Source: Nitrosopumilus sp. Nsub (GTDB taxonomy: Archaea > Thermoproteota > Nitrososphaeria > Nitrososphaerales > Nitrosopumilaceae). From it: DNA of 64,000 bases. Positions 1 to 8,052 of this stretch are shown here, piece by piece. The first letter of the stretch is position 1. Each line of letters opens with the position of its first letter. Location: positions 124,001-188,000 of the forward strand of contig NZ_LQMW01000017.1 in assembly GCF_001541925.1 (NCBI RefSeq), given 5' to 3'. Both the position numbers and the translations under genes were made by a program. Under the pieces are notes generated by a model that was given only the letters and a program-made list of their open reading frames with translations, was not told the origin of the DNA and did no database searches.

Positions 1-1
1 A

Positions 2-940
2 TCAGAATTAATTTTATGTGAAGCAGGTTCTGAACAATGGGATAAAAACGGTAGAAAAGATGCATCATATATCCCAGATTCAACTATGAAAACATTAGAA
101 GAAGTAGACTGTTGTTTTAAAGGACCAACCACAACGATTCCAGTACCAGGTGCCCCTAGAAGTGTTGCAGTAACATTAAGACAAAAATTTGATCTTTACG
201 CTAACATTAGACCAACAAAAACATATGATAGATTAACACCAAACAGAAAACTTGATTGTGTATGTTTTAGAGAAGCAACTGAGGGTCTCTATACAGGAGT
301 AGAAGCAAAAATTACAGATGATGCAGCAATTGCAATAAGAAAAATCACAAGACATGGTAGTAGAAGATTAATTGATTCTGCAGTTGATTGGGCAAATAAA
401 TTTGAAATGAAAAAAATGGTTGCAATTACAAAAAGAAATATCTTAAAACAAACAGATGGAATATTTTGGGACGAAACACAAAAAGCAGTAGAAGGTACAG
501 GAATTGAATTATCTGAAATATACATAGACAACATGGCACAACAAATGGTAATTGCAACTGAACAGTTTAATGGTTCAGTGTTAGTTAGTACCAATTTATT
601 TATGGATATTATTTCAGAACTTGCATCAGCGTTAGTTGGTTCAATTGGATTAATTTATTCTGCCAATATCGGAGACAATTATGCAATGTTTGAAGCAGCG
701 CATGGAAGTGCACCTCAATTCGCAGGACAAAATAAAGTAAATCCAACAGCAACAGTATTGTCAGGAGCATGGATGGCAGATTATTTAGGTGAAAGAGAAA
801 TTAGAGATGCAATATTTGCAGCTACTGAACAAGTAATTAACGAAGGTAAAGATGTAACATGGGATATTGGTGGAAATGCATCCACTACACAAATGACAGA
901 TGCAATAATTACATATGCAAAAAATAATTTAAGAAAATAG
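2..940 (+). CDS. icd: Isocitrate dehydrogenase, NADP-type family (5'-truncated by window edge)
   Basis: The reading frame is open from base 2, so the true start lies outside the window; the ATG at 86 is internal. It belongs to the isocitrate/isopropylmalate dehydrogenase family, which oxidatively decarboxylates isocitrate to 2-oxoglutarate. Family marks visible are NIGDNYAMFEAAHGSAP near the C-terminus followed by the NPTA segment, the usual cofactor/active-site region, and the upstream RPTKTYDRLTP and TEGLYTGVE segments that resemble the substrate-binding stretch RP...SPL...RENTE. Isopropylmalate dehydrogenase is the alternative, but the sequence is more like archaeal ICDH. An aconitase at the other end of the window fits the same pathway. 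A spacer with hairpins follows the stop. Confidence 0.85.
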   Translation, partial: SELILCEAGSEQWDKNGRKDASYIPDSTMKTLEEVDCCFKGPTTTIPVPGAPRSVAVTLRQKFDLYANIRPTKTYDRLTPNRKLDCVCFREATEGLYTGVEAKITDDAAIAIRKITRHGSRRLIDSAVDWANKFEMKKMVAITKRNILKQTDGIFWDETQKAVEGTGIELSEIYIDNMAQQMVIATEQFNGSVLVSTNLFMDIISELASALVGSIGLIYSANIGDNYAMFEAAHGSAPQFAGQNKVNPTATVLSGAWMADYLGEREIRDAIFAATEQVINEGKDVTWDIGGNASTTQMTDAIITYAKNNLRK

Positions 941-959
941 ATAGTAATCAAAACCACAT

Positions 960-1012
960 AGTTACCGACGGGTAACTCCACTACACATTCTAACACCCTA
1001 ACATGCAATGTT
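960..1012. other. Two short hairpins downstream of icd (3' UTR element or small RNA candidate)
   Basis: In the 221-bp spacer 941-1161 there is a perfect 7-bp stem with a 4-nt loop (AGTTACC-GACG-GGTAACT, 960-977) and a 5-bp stem with a 3-nt loop (AACAT-GCA-ATGTT, 1000-1012). The stretch 957-1012 is clearly more GC-rich than its surroundings. T-rich tracts that could end transcription follow at about 1090-1112. The function is unknown; it could be a 3' UTR structure, a processed RNA or a protein-binding site. Confidence 0.35.
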
Positions 1013-1161
1013 TGGAATTATTCGATTGCTATCAAACAATAATACAGATTAATTGAATAAAAATATGATTTAGAAAAAAATGATCAAATGTTTATTTTTA
1101 AAAAATTTTTTAAATAATATTTCAATGAATTTCAGTCATTAGAGAGAGAACAAAATACATG

Positions 1162-1698
1162 TTAATTTATTGCCTCTACAAGAATTAATTCTTCAAAAAA
1201 TAATTTTTTTTGAGCAATAATTTTTGTTGTTAAACCTAATTTTTCTGCATAATCTATGAGTTTAGAATAATTTGATAATGAAGAAGTAACAAAAATGAAT
1301 TTTCCATTTTTTTTCAAATTTTTTAAAACAGAATCAAAAATATTTTTGGGAATTTCAAAACCTTCAGAACCACCATCAGTTGCAATATCCAAAATTTCAT
1401 CTGTTGCAAGATAGGGTAAATTACAAACAATAAAATCAAATTTTATTTTTAGTGCATCAGAACTATTACAGCAAATCAAATTATCTGTTTTGTAAGAACT
1501 TTGATTTTGTAATACTTTATAATTAACATCAGTTCCAATAACAAATGAAAAATTTTTACAAAGTAATTTTGTTAAATAACCAGAGCCACTTCCAACATCT
1601 AAAGCACACTCACCTTTTTCATTTTCAATATTATTGGCTATAAAAAAAGTATCTTCAGATGGAGGATATTCATCAGTTTTTAAGAATTTGTTTGGCAA
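1162..1698 (-). CDS. HemK/Mtq2-type N5-glutamine methyltransferase
   Basis: Class I SAM-dependent methyltransferase of the archaeal/eukaryotic HemK2 (Mtq2) group, whose known role is methylating the GGQ glutamine of the release factor, usually with a Trm112 partner. The N-terminus has the family signature EYPPSEDTFFIANN (residues 10-23), then the SAM-binding DVGSGSGY (34-41) and the catalytic NLPY (93-96; the family norm is NPPY). At 178 aa it matches the short archaeal form. It is the last gene of the eL21-rpoF-DUF655-dim1 operon, and its start lies 26 nt inside dim1. The substrate is inferred from the family; the Leu in NLPY is a mild deviation. Confidence 0.8.
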   Translation of the reverse strand: MPNKFLKTDEYPPSEDTFFIANNIENEKGECALDVGSGSGYLTKLLCKNFSFVIGTDVNYKVLQNQSSYKTDNLICCNSSDALKIKFDFIVCNLPYLATDEILDIATDGGSEGFEIPKNIFDSVLKNLKKNGKFIFVTSSLSNYSKLIDYAEKLGLTTKIIAQKKLFFEELILVEAIN

Positions 1699-2377
1699 GA
1701 TTAACTATTTCATCTCCTGTTAGGTCATCAATTCGTTTCTCTATTGTACTTTGTTGATTGAATTGTTTTAAAATATTTTTTACAGTTTTCCGCCTGTAAG
1801 AAAATATATCATTAATTAATGAAATTAATTGTTTGTCCAAATCAGTTTTCTTAGATATTTTTAAAATCATAGAATCAACTTTAGGAGGGGGAGAAAAATT
1901 ATTCTTTCCCACTATAGAAATTTTTTTGATATCTAGAGTATATGTTGCAATAATACTTACAGCTCTTCGATCTTTTGATTTTGCAAGTAGTTTTTCAGCA
2001 AATTCTTTTTGAACCATAATTACACCATGTGAAAAAGATTTTTGTGCCAACCATTCAACTGCGTCTTTACTTTTCGAGTAAGGTAAATTGGAAACAAAAA
2101 TTGAAAAAGTATCTTTTTTCTTAAAGCCATCACCAGATTTTAGTTCAAGATTATCAAATTGAGAGAAATTAGATCTTGCTTTTTTAGTTAATTTTTCATC
2201 AGCATCTACAGAAATCACTTTTTGAGCATTTTCACATAATAGAGGAATCAGAATGCCTGGACCAGTTCCTAGCTCAAAAACTACATCATTTTTAGAAATT
2301 TTAGCTTCTTTGACAATTAATTCCGCAATAGATTTTGAGTTAAGAAAATGTTGTCCCAATAATTTTCGTTTTATCAT
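1673..2377 (-). CDS. rsmA: 16S rRNA dimethyladenosine transferase (Dim1/KsgA)
   Basis: Dimethylates the two adjacent adenines in the 3' terminal helix of 16S rRNA during small-subunit biogenesis. LGQHFL (residues 7-12), SAM motif ELGTGPG (35-41) and catalytic NLPYS (97-101) are all present. At 234 aa it is slightly short for the family (usually 255-280), the loss being in the C-terminal helical domain. The ATG start overlaps the stop of the upstream DUF655 gene by 4 nt, which supports translational coupling within the operon. Confidence 0.93.
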   Translation of the reverse strand: MIKRKLLGQHFLNSKSIAELIVKEAKISKNDVVFELGTGPGILIPLLCENAQKVISVDADEKLTKKARSNFSQFDNLELKSGDGFKKKDTFSIFVSNLPYSKSKDAVEWLAQKSFSHGVIMVQKEFAEKLLAKSKDRRAVSIIATYTLDIKKISIVGKNNFSPPPKVDSMILKISKKTDLDKQLISLINDIFSYRRKTVKNILKQFNQQSTIEKRIDDLTGDEIVNLAKQILKN

Positions 2378-2940
2378 CTCTTAACAAAGAGATTCATCCT
2401 ACTTTCACCAGAAATTTCATCAATTATTCTTTCAGAAATATGTTTAACTGGATCTTTGAATCCAACTCTGTCTTGTAAATCCACATAACTTTCAAATTTT
2501 TGTTTTTCTCGTTCTTCCAACATGGTTTTCATGTATGTCTTTCCAATACCAGGAATTAATTCCAGTGCATGAATTCTAGGAGTTAATGGTTGTGCATTAT
2601 TAAGATATTTTACAAATTTTGTTTCATTGTCAGTGACAATTTTTTCTACGACATTTGATAATTCACTTTGAGCAGAACTAGATATTTTTTCATAATCCAT
2701 TTTACCCAATACAGATGAAATTTTTGTTCTACCGTCCTTACCAATGTAAATTTTTTCTCCAACTTCAAAAGTAGAATTTGAAATTCCTAAAACTTCTAAA
2801 AGCGTTAAACGATCCTCACCAATTGCAGTAACAATAATGCCTTCTCTTCCACGAACAGTTGTGGATTTGCCCCTAGGATTGAAATCTAAAACATATGCAT
2901 ACTCTTCATACTTTCTAGAAGTAGGTTGTCCCCGATACAA
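2374..2940 (-). CDS. DUF655 RNA-binding-type protein
   Basis: Conserved archaeal DUF655 protein with helix-hairpin-helix-like segments (ALELIPGIGKTYMKTMLEER), found across archaea between rpoF and dim1; its role is unknown but presumably in RNA metabolism. The longest frame opens at 3027, but that would overlap rpoF by 67 nt. I prefer the TTG at 2940, giving 188 aa: it lies 20 nt past the rpoF stop and is preceded by GGAGA (2949-2953) at an 8-nt spacing, and family members begin shortly before the EEYAYVLDF segment. The stop overlaps the dim1 start by 4 nt. Confidence 0.8.
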   Translation of the reverse strand: MYRGQPTSRKYEEYAYVLDFNPRGKSTTVRGREGIIVTAIGEDRLTLLEVLGISNSTFEVGEKIYIGKDGRTKISSVLGKMDYEKISSSAQSELSNVVEKIVTDNETKFVKYLNNAQPLTPRIHALELIPGIGKTYMKTMLEEREKQKFESYVDLQDRVGFKDPVKHISERIIDEISGESRMNLFVKR

Positions 2941-2960
2941 AATGTATTTCTCCAGAAAAA

Positions 2961-3287
2961 TTAAGAATGCTCCTGGATTATTTTGAGTATTTTTTCCAGG
3001 GTTTCGGCAAGAATTAATTTTTTCCAACCAAAAGTAAATGAACGTAATTCAGCCATACTTGTTGGTCTGATATTTACAATTTCAACTGCTTCGTCTTCTG
3101 TTAATTGACAATCTTTGATAAGTTTCTTTTTCATGTTTTTTGCATTTTTTGAATCTATTGTTACAAATTTTGAAACATAATCATATGTCCAACGTTGTAT
3201 TTGATCCATTTCTTCAACATCAACTTTACCCAAAATTTCTTTTACTTCAGAAAGTGAAATTGCTTGTTTTTTTTGTACTTCTTCCAT
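2961..3287 (-). CDS. rpoF: DNA-directed RNA polymerase subunit F (Rpo4/RpoF)
   Basis: Archaeal counterpart of eukaryotic Rpb4, which pairs with RpoE (Rpb7) to form the polymerase stalk. The 108-aa length and the C-terminal HRDC-like segment (TEDEAVEIVNIRPTSMAELR) match the family. It lies 2 nt after the eL21 gene, as in most archaea, and is followed by DUF655. This gene order is itself good evidence for the assignment. Confidence 0.9.
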   Translation of the reverse strand: MEEVQKKQAISLSEVKEILGKVDVEEMDQIQRWTYDYVSKFVTIDSKNAKNMKKKLIKDCQLTEDEAVEIVNIRPTSMAELRSFTFGWKKLILAETLEKILKIIQEHS

Positions 3288-3289
3288 AA

Positions 3290-3589
3290 TTATACACCGA
3301 ATGGTTTTATGTGATCTAACCTAGTGATTAAGGTTTTTGGTTTGTTTCCCAATTTGACACTTAATGTTACTGCACGTCTACCAACATTTGTAATAACACC
3401 TACTTTTCCATGGTATCTTCTATGCGGTAATCCTTTGTGCTGTCTAGGATCAATAATGACAAGTGCTTGTTGGCCTTCTTGATATTCACGTAACAAAAAT
3501 GATACTCCTCTAGGGGATTTTTTTGTCATTACAGATCTAGATTTATGTTTAAATCCATGTGAACGACCATGAGACTTCTTAGTTGCCAT
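3290..3589 (-). CDS. rpl21e: 50S ribosomal protein eL21
   Basis: Large-subunit protein specific to archaea and eukaryotes. The start MATKKSHGRSHGFKHKSRS and the RHQ-type block DPRQHKGLPHRRYHGKVG (about residues 46-63) are typical, and 99 aa is the normal length. It is the first gene of the operon running down to hemK. A TATA-like TTAAAATAGG on the minus strand at about 3611-3620 lies roughly 25 nt upstream of the ATG, so the transcript is probably leaderless. Confidence 0.95.
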   Translation of the reverse strand: MATKKSHGRSHGFKHKSRSVMTKKSPRGVSFLLREYQEGQQALVIIDPRQHKGLPHRRYHGKVGVITNVGRRAVTLSVKLGNKPKTLITRLDHIKPFGV

Positions 3590-3644
3590 GAGTCTAAAAC
3601 CTTGGAAAGCCCTATTTTAACACTTAGGACAATATTTTAAAAAA

Positions 3645-4700
3645 TTACCCAACAATATCAGTTCTAAGTTGTCCACATGCAGCTGAGATCTCTGTTCCTT
3701 TCTCAACTCTGATTGTACAGTTAATTCCTGCTTTTGATAAAATTCGTTCAAATTCATGAACACGATTATTTGATGGGCGTTTAAAATCACCAGCCGTAGG
3801 ATTGATAGGAATTAAATTTACATGAGAACCATTTCCACGTAATAATTTAGCTAACTTTTGAGCAATGTCAGGAGAATCATTAATCTCATTCATTAATGCA
3901 TATTCAAAAGTAACACGTCTACCAGTTTTTTTAAAATAAGCATGACCAGATTCAATTATTTCTTCAACAGAATTTGCAGTAGCAGTAGGAACCAATTTTT
4001 TACGTAAATTATTTGTAGGAGCGTGTAAAGATATTGCCAAGCCTATTTGCAAATTTTCGTCAGCCAATTTTTCAATTCCAGATGCAATTCCAATTGTTGA
4101 AATAGTTATGTGACGTTGACCTAATCCAAATCCTCTAGGATGAGTTAAAATTTTTACAGCCCTAATCATTTCATCGTAATTTGCCATGGGTTCACCCATT
4201 CCCATAAAAACTAAATTCGTTACGTGTTCTCCTCTTTGCCTTAAAATTTCTTCAAAATGAATTACCTGTGAAATAATATGTTCTGCCTTGAGATTTGTTT
4301 CAAAACCCATTTGTCCAGTTGCACAAAAAACACATCCCATTGCACATCCAATTTGAGTTGAAACACAAATAGTTGATCTTGGGTGACCTCCAATTTTTGT
4401 TGGTTCATATTGCATTAAAACAGTTTCAACAGATTTTTCATTTGTTAAATTAAGTAATAATTTTGTAGTGTCACCATCTTCACTTACAATTCTATGAGTT
4501 TCCTTTGCAGAACCTATTGTGTATCCAGCACCATCTAATTCTTCAATCAATTTTTTTGGTAGTTGTTTAATATCTGAAATTTTTTTTGGAAACTTGTAAT
4601 ATAGAGGAAGTAAAATTTGATCTGCCCTATAACGGGGATAACCCATTTCAATGACTAATTTTTCCATTTCTTCAGGAAAAAATCGATAAAGATCCACCAT
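3645..4700 (-). CDS. rlmN: 23S rRNA (adenine-2503-C2) methyltransferase RlmN family
   Basis: Radical SAM methyltransferase that methylates C2 of A2503 in 23S rRNA, and in bacteria also A37 of some tRNAs. The cluster motif CAMGCVFC gives Cys119, Cys123 and Cys126. The two catalytic cysteines are also present: Cys112 in CVSTQIG and Cys342 in AACGQL near the C-terminus. At 351 aa it is normal for RlmN. The family is essentially bacterial, so its presence here suggests an old transfer; base composition does not stand out. It sits alone between eL21 and radA, on the same strand as both. Confidence 0.92.
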   Translation of the reverse strand: MVDLYRFFPEEMEKLVIEMGYPRYRADQILLPLYYKFPKKISDIKQLPKKLIEELDGAGYTIGSAKETHRIVSEDGDTTKLLLNLTNEKSVETVLMQYEPTKIGGHPRSTICVSTQIGCAMGCVFCATGQMGFETNLKAEHIISQVIHFEEILRQRGEHVTNLVFMGMGEPMANYDEMIRAVKILTHPRGFGLGQRHITISTIGIASGIEKLADENLQIGLAISLHAPTNNLRKKLVPTATANSVEEIIESGHAYFKKTGRRVTFEYALMNEINDSPDIAQKLAKLLRGNGSHVNLIPINPTAGDFKRPSNNRVHEFERILSKAGINCTIRVEKGTEISAACGQLRTDIVG

Positions 4701-4790
4701 GATAAAATGTCACATTATCAGATGATATTAGAATTTAATGAATAATTAAAAAATAAAATAAGAAAAAGAGAAGAAAAAATCTCTCAGAGG

Positions 4791-5966
4791 CTAGAAATCA
4801 TCAGATGTGATATCTGCGCCGTGATCTTCAACTATATCTACTTCAGGTTCAGCAGTAGCATCTACTTCAGGTTCAGCAGTAGCATCTACTTCAGGTTCAG
4901 CAGTAGCATCTACTTCAGGTTCAGCAGTTTTAGTTTTTGTCTTAGTCTCTTTGGCTTTTTTTGTGGTTGCTTTCTTGGTAGTCTTTTTTGTCTTTTTCTC
5001 TGCCTCTTCAGGATCAATGATTCCTGCTTCGCCCAAAGCAAAGATTACTTCTTCTTCAGGATGATGAGGACTATCCACCATTCTAGCAATTCGTTTTTTG
5101 CCTGATTTTTTGAAGTAAATTCTATAGGTACTTGTATGTGCAACTACATTTCCACCAATAGGTCTAGTTGGATCTCCAAAGAAAACATCAGGTGATGCCA
5201 TTACTTGGTTTGTTGCAATTGCAGCACAATCATATGTTTCTGCAATTCGGACCAACAAGTGAACAAAATGATTTAATTTTTGTTGTCTGACAGATAATGT
5301 TCCTCTTCCAAGATATTCAGAACGGAATAATCCAACTGCAGAATCTGCAACGATTAATTTTACATTATGTTCTTCAATTATAGTACCAGCTTCTTCGAGA
5401 ATTAATGTTTGATGAGCACTGTTGTATGCACGTGCGACAATAATATTGTCCAAAACTTTTTCAGGATCCATTTCATGAGCTTGAGCAATTTGAACAATTC
5501 TTTCAGGTCTGAAAGTATTTTCTGTATCAATATACAAAACACCACCTTCAAGTCCACCTTCTTCTTTACTTTTTTGAACCATTACAGACATGGTATGAGC
5601 AAATTGTGTTTTACCACAACCAAATTCTCCATAAACTTCTGTCAAAGCTCTAGTTTCAAGACCACCATCAAATAGGGTGTCAAGACAATTAGTACCAGTA
5701 CTAATCTTACCAATACTTTGTCGAGTTTTATAGAGTTCACTTGCACTAATGAAATCTTTAGCAAGTAAACCACCTTCAACCAAATGTTTTCTTGCTTTAT
5801 TGACAATTTTTTCAGCTGTATCCTTTTCCATTCCAGTGATTTCTGAAATATCAACAGGGCCTCTAACGATGAGATCCATGACGTTGTGGACACCTGCATC
5901 GGATAATTTTCTTGTAGTTACAGGACCTACGCCCTCCAAACTATCTAATCTTAAATCTTCAACCAT
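4791..5966 (-). CDS. radA: DNA repair and recombination protein RadA with repetitive acidic tail
   Basis: Archaeal RecA/Rad51 recombinase that forms the ATP-dependent strand-exchange filament. Residues 1-65 hold the N-terminal helix-hairpin-helix domain; Walker A is GEFGCGKT (113-120), with a Walker B-like LIVADSA further on, and the full ATPase core follows. Unlike typical RadA (about 320-350 aa) it carries a tail: a Lys/Thr-rich stretch from about residue 327, then EPEVDATA repeats encoded by 24-bp DNA repeats, ending acidic. The start is fixed by a TATA-like box about 25 nt upstream, so the mRNA is probably leaderless; a palindrome lies between box and ATG. Confidence 0.95.
   Translation of the reverse strand: MVEDLRLDSLEGVGPVTTRKLSDAGVHNVMDLIVRGPVDISEITGMEKDTAEKIVNKARKHLVEGGLLAKDFISASELYKTRQSIGKISTGTNCLDTLFDGGLETRALTEVYGEFGCGKTQFAHTMSVMVQKSKEEGGLEGGVLYIDTENTFRPERIVQIAQAHEMDPEKVLDNIIVARAYNSAHQTLILEEAGTIIEEHNVKLIVADSAVGLFRSEYLGRGTLSVRQQKLNHFVHLLVRIAETYDCAAIATNQVMASPDVFFGDPTRPIGGNVVAHTSTYRIYFKKSGKKRIARMVDSPHHPEEEVIFALGEAGIIDPEEAEKKTKKTTKKATTKKAKETKTKTKTAEPEVDATAEPEVDATAEPEVDATAEPEVDIVEDHGADITSDDF
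4837..4928 (-). repeat. 24-bp tandem repeat encoding the RadA acidic tail
   Basis: Three complete, identical 24-bp units (4837-4860, 4861-4884, 4885-4908) and a 20-bp partial unit (4909-4928), all in frame in radA and encoding EPEVDATA units. The identity of the copies suggests recent expansion by slippage, so copy number may vary between strains. Confidence 0.95.
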
Positions 5967-5997
5967 ACCGTATAGTACGGTACCTGTACTTTATAAG
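5967..5997 (-). promoter_or_regulatory. radA promoter: TATA-like box plus 15-bp palindrome at the start site
   Basis: On the minus strand a TATA-like CTTATAAAG (about 5989-5997) lies about 25 nt before the ATG, the spacing of an archaeal leaderless promoter. Between box and ATG is a perfect inverted repeat ACCGTA-TAG-TACGGT (5967-5981), and three GTAC tetramers (5975, 5980, 5986). The position over the initiation site would suit a repressor operator. No regulator is identified; chance cannot be excluded for so short a palindrome. Confidence 0.55.
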
Positions 5998-6050
5998 GGT
6001 ATTGTTTAAAAATTTGATTGATAAATGATAAAAATACAGACGAAAATATT

Positions 6051-6233
6051 CTAACGTCTTTTTCTTCTTTGACCAGGTTTATTTTGACCTGGGAATCTGC
6101 CTAAAGCAAATCGTTTTTTGAAATTACTTTTGTTAGCTACACTAGAACTTGTTCCTACGATTTTTCTTCCTTCAACTTTAGGAGTTTGTCCTCTTACTTT
6201 ACCTGCTTTAGTTAATGAACCGTGTGTTGCCAT
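6051..6233 (-). CDS. rps30e: 30S ribosomal protein eS30
   Basis: Small basic ribosomal protein of archaea and eukaryotes. MATHGSLTKAGKVRGQTPKV is the diagnostic start, and the 60-aa length and Arg/Lys-rich end fit the family. It is a monocistronic-looking gene between the radical SAM protein and radA on the same strand. Confidence 0.93.
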   Translation of the reverse strand: MATHGSLTKAGKVRGQTPKVEGRKIVGTSSSVANKSNFKKRFALGRFPGQNKPGQRRKRR

Positions 6234-6276
6234 GTTTTACAGTTAGAATTAGTGAATTTATGTATTTGGATAATAA

Positions 6277-8010
6277 TTACCAGTACTTTGCCTTGATAGT
6301 TTCAATAACTTTTTCATGTTCTGGACTCTTTCTGCGGGCATATTTTTCCATAGCACCAAGAGGAACTCCACCAAGAGATCTAGCAATAGCATTGAAGAAG
6401 TATCTTTGTGGTCCTTTTGCACCAGTTTTAGTCATGAATTTTTGAATAGCATATTTGAAATTATGTTGCCATGTCTTGTATAAGACACCCAATTGTGCAG
6501 GAGTCATTTCATTTCCAATGTTAAAGAAATTAGATGTTTCCAACAGACCGATAGGAACAAAAGTCAAAGCAGTAGCAGTAAACATGGAATCGGGTTGTTC
6601 ATGTTCTAGTTCACTAAGAAGTCTAATAGTTTCCCAAGAATCTTCAGGGGTTTCATCATTATCTAGTCCCATAATTAATGTGAAAGCAGGAATCCAATAA
6701 TTTTCATTCATAGATTTGACACCTTCTTTAACAACCCAGTGCCATTCTGATGGATCATAAGGAGCTAATTTTCTATCGGCATATTTGCCAATTAATCTAA
6801 GACTACCAGTTTCAAATCCAGCTTGAACACCAATCATATTGTCTGGGCCAGCTTTCATAATTCTAGATAAGTTTGGAAGAAGTTTTTCATCAGCAATTGC
6901 TCCAGCTAAGGTTCCATGAGTTGGATTAGTGTGTTCAACCCCAGTAGACATGATTGCCGTAAATAATTCCTCTAATGCTTCTCTATTTGGTTCCATTCCT
7001 TTTGCAGTTCGTGGATCCATTCCGTAAACAAAAATATCATCACTGTGAATCCATGCAGATTTAGAACCTCCTTTCTTAATGTTAACTTCAATTTCTTTTT
7101 TGACTTTTTCAGGAGAATAGTATCTTAATGATCTTAATGTGACATCACAAAATTTACAACCTCTACCACAACCTCGCATTACCTCAACCATTCCATGCAT
7201 ACTAGGTTCTACAATATCAGGAATCTCTTCTAAATCAGGTCTATCCCAAAAATTAACAAATCTTCCATGAAGTTTCTTTCCATTTCTTTCAAATTCTTTT
7301 ATGTTAACTTTAAAATCACTTCTCTTTCTGAAAGGATCCATATTTTCAAAATCACCATTAATTAAATAATTAAAGAATCTACCAGCATGTCCATCAATCT
7401 CTGGTGCAATTCCACCTAGTTCACCTTCTAAGATAGCATAAATTCCAAATTCTTCAATTTTTTCTGGATCATAATTATATTGCCAAGTTCCAGATGCACC
7501 CGAAATTACTTTAGCCTTACTTCCAGTTCTTGCTTTAGCAGCTTTAATTCTATGATGTAATTCAGTGTTGTAAAATTCATCATAAGATGTTTGTTTTCTA
7601 CCATAAGTAAATGTCATAGTTACAGGACCCATTCCCAAAGGATCCATTTCATAAGTTCCAATTACTTCAGTTTCAGGACCAATAAATTTTTCAATGTGAT
7701 TTGGATGAGCAACAACTACATCACTACGTGCAAAACCATCACGTAACAATCCAGCTTCTAATTTTCTCAGCCCATATGGAGCATATTTTGCTGCACCATT
7801 GATGTCAGGAGACCAATTACAAATAAAATCAAACAGAACTTTAGGAGTTACTTGTTTTCCAAGAATTTTGTACCAAAAGCTCTTAGGATCTCTATGAGGG
7901 TCTAGTGCAGGAGCACATCCAAAAAATGTTGCAAGAGACAATCCCCTATACGGAGACATTAATGTTCTATCTGCGGTTAAAACGATTTTTGGAGTTCCCA
8001 TTACCTTCAC
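6277..8010 (-). CDS. Radical SAM protein (B12-binding-type radical SAM family), substrate unknown
   Basis: A 577-aa protein with the radical SAM cluster motif CGRGCKFC at about residues 277-284. The N-terminal 200 residues (PYRGLSLATFFGCAP..., then a Rossmann-like stretch with ADVVVAHP-type sequence) look like the domain that precedes the radical SAM core in B12-binding radical SAM proteins, though I see no clear DxHxxG cobalamin motif. Related archaeal proteins are annotated only as Fe-S oxidoreductases. The listed start is the GTG at 8010; the ATG at 8001 is an alternative. A TATA-like TTTAAAATC at about 8030-8038 favours the GTG as a leaderless start. The reaction is not known. Confidence 0.75.
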   Translation of the reverse strand: MKVMGTPKIVLTADRTLMSPYRGLSLATFFGCAPALDPHRDPKSFWYKILGKQVTPKVLFDFICNWSPDINGAAKYAPYGLRKLEAGLLRDGFARSDVVVAHPNHIEKFIGPETEVIGTYEMDPLGMGPVTMTFTYGRKQTSYDEFYNTELHHRIKAAKARTGSKAKVISGASGTWQYNYDPEKIEEFGIYAILEGELGGIAPEIDGHAGRFFNYLINGDFENMDPFRKRSDFKVNIKEFERNGKKLHGRFVNFWDRPDLEEIPDIVEPSMHGMVEVMRGCGRGCKFCDVTLRSLRYYSPEKVKKEIEVNIKKGGSKSAWIHSDDIFVYGMDPRTAKGMEPNREALEELFTAIMSTGVEHTNPTHGTLAGAIADEKLLPNLSRIMKAGPDNMIGVQAGFETGSLRLIGKYADRKLAPYDPSEWHWVVKEGVKSMNENYWIPAFTLIMGLDNDETPEDSWETIRLLSELEHEQPDSMFTATALTFVPIGLLETSNFFNIGNEMTPAQLGVLYKTWQHNFKYAIQKFMTKTGAKGPQRYFFNAIARSLGGVPLGAMEKYARRKSPEHEKVIETIKAKYW

Positions 8011-8052
8011 GCAAAATATTTTATGATTGATTTTAAACCTTACTCGAAAAAA

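Noticed and set aside
781-1008. Minus-strand 75-aa frame over the end of icd
   Set aside because: Antisense of a conserved gene and of the hairpin spacer; no start signal or family match.
2941-3027. Upstream start of the DUF655 protein inside rpoF
   Set aside because: The TTG at 2940 has a good ribosome-binding site and avoids a 67-nt overlap.
4821-5105. 94-aa plus-strand frame with Ser/Phe repeats
   Set aside because: Antisense of the radA 24-bp repeat; no homologous motif.
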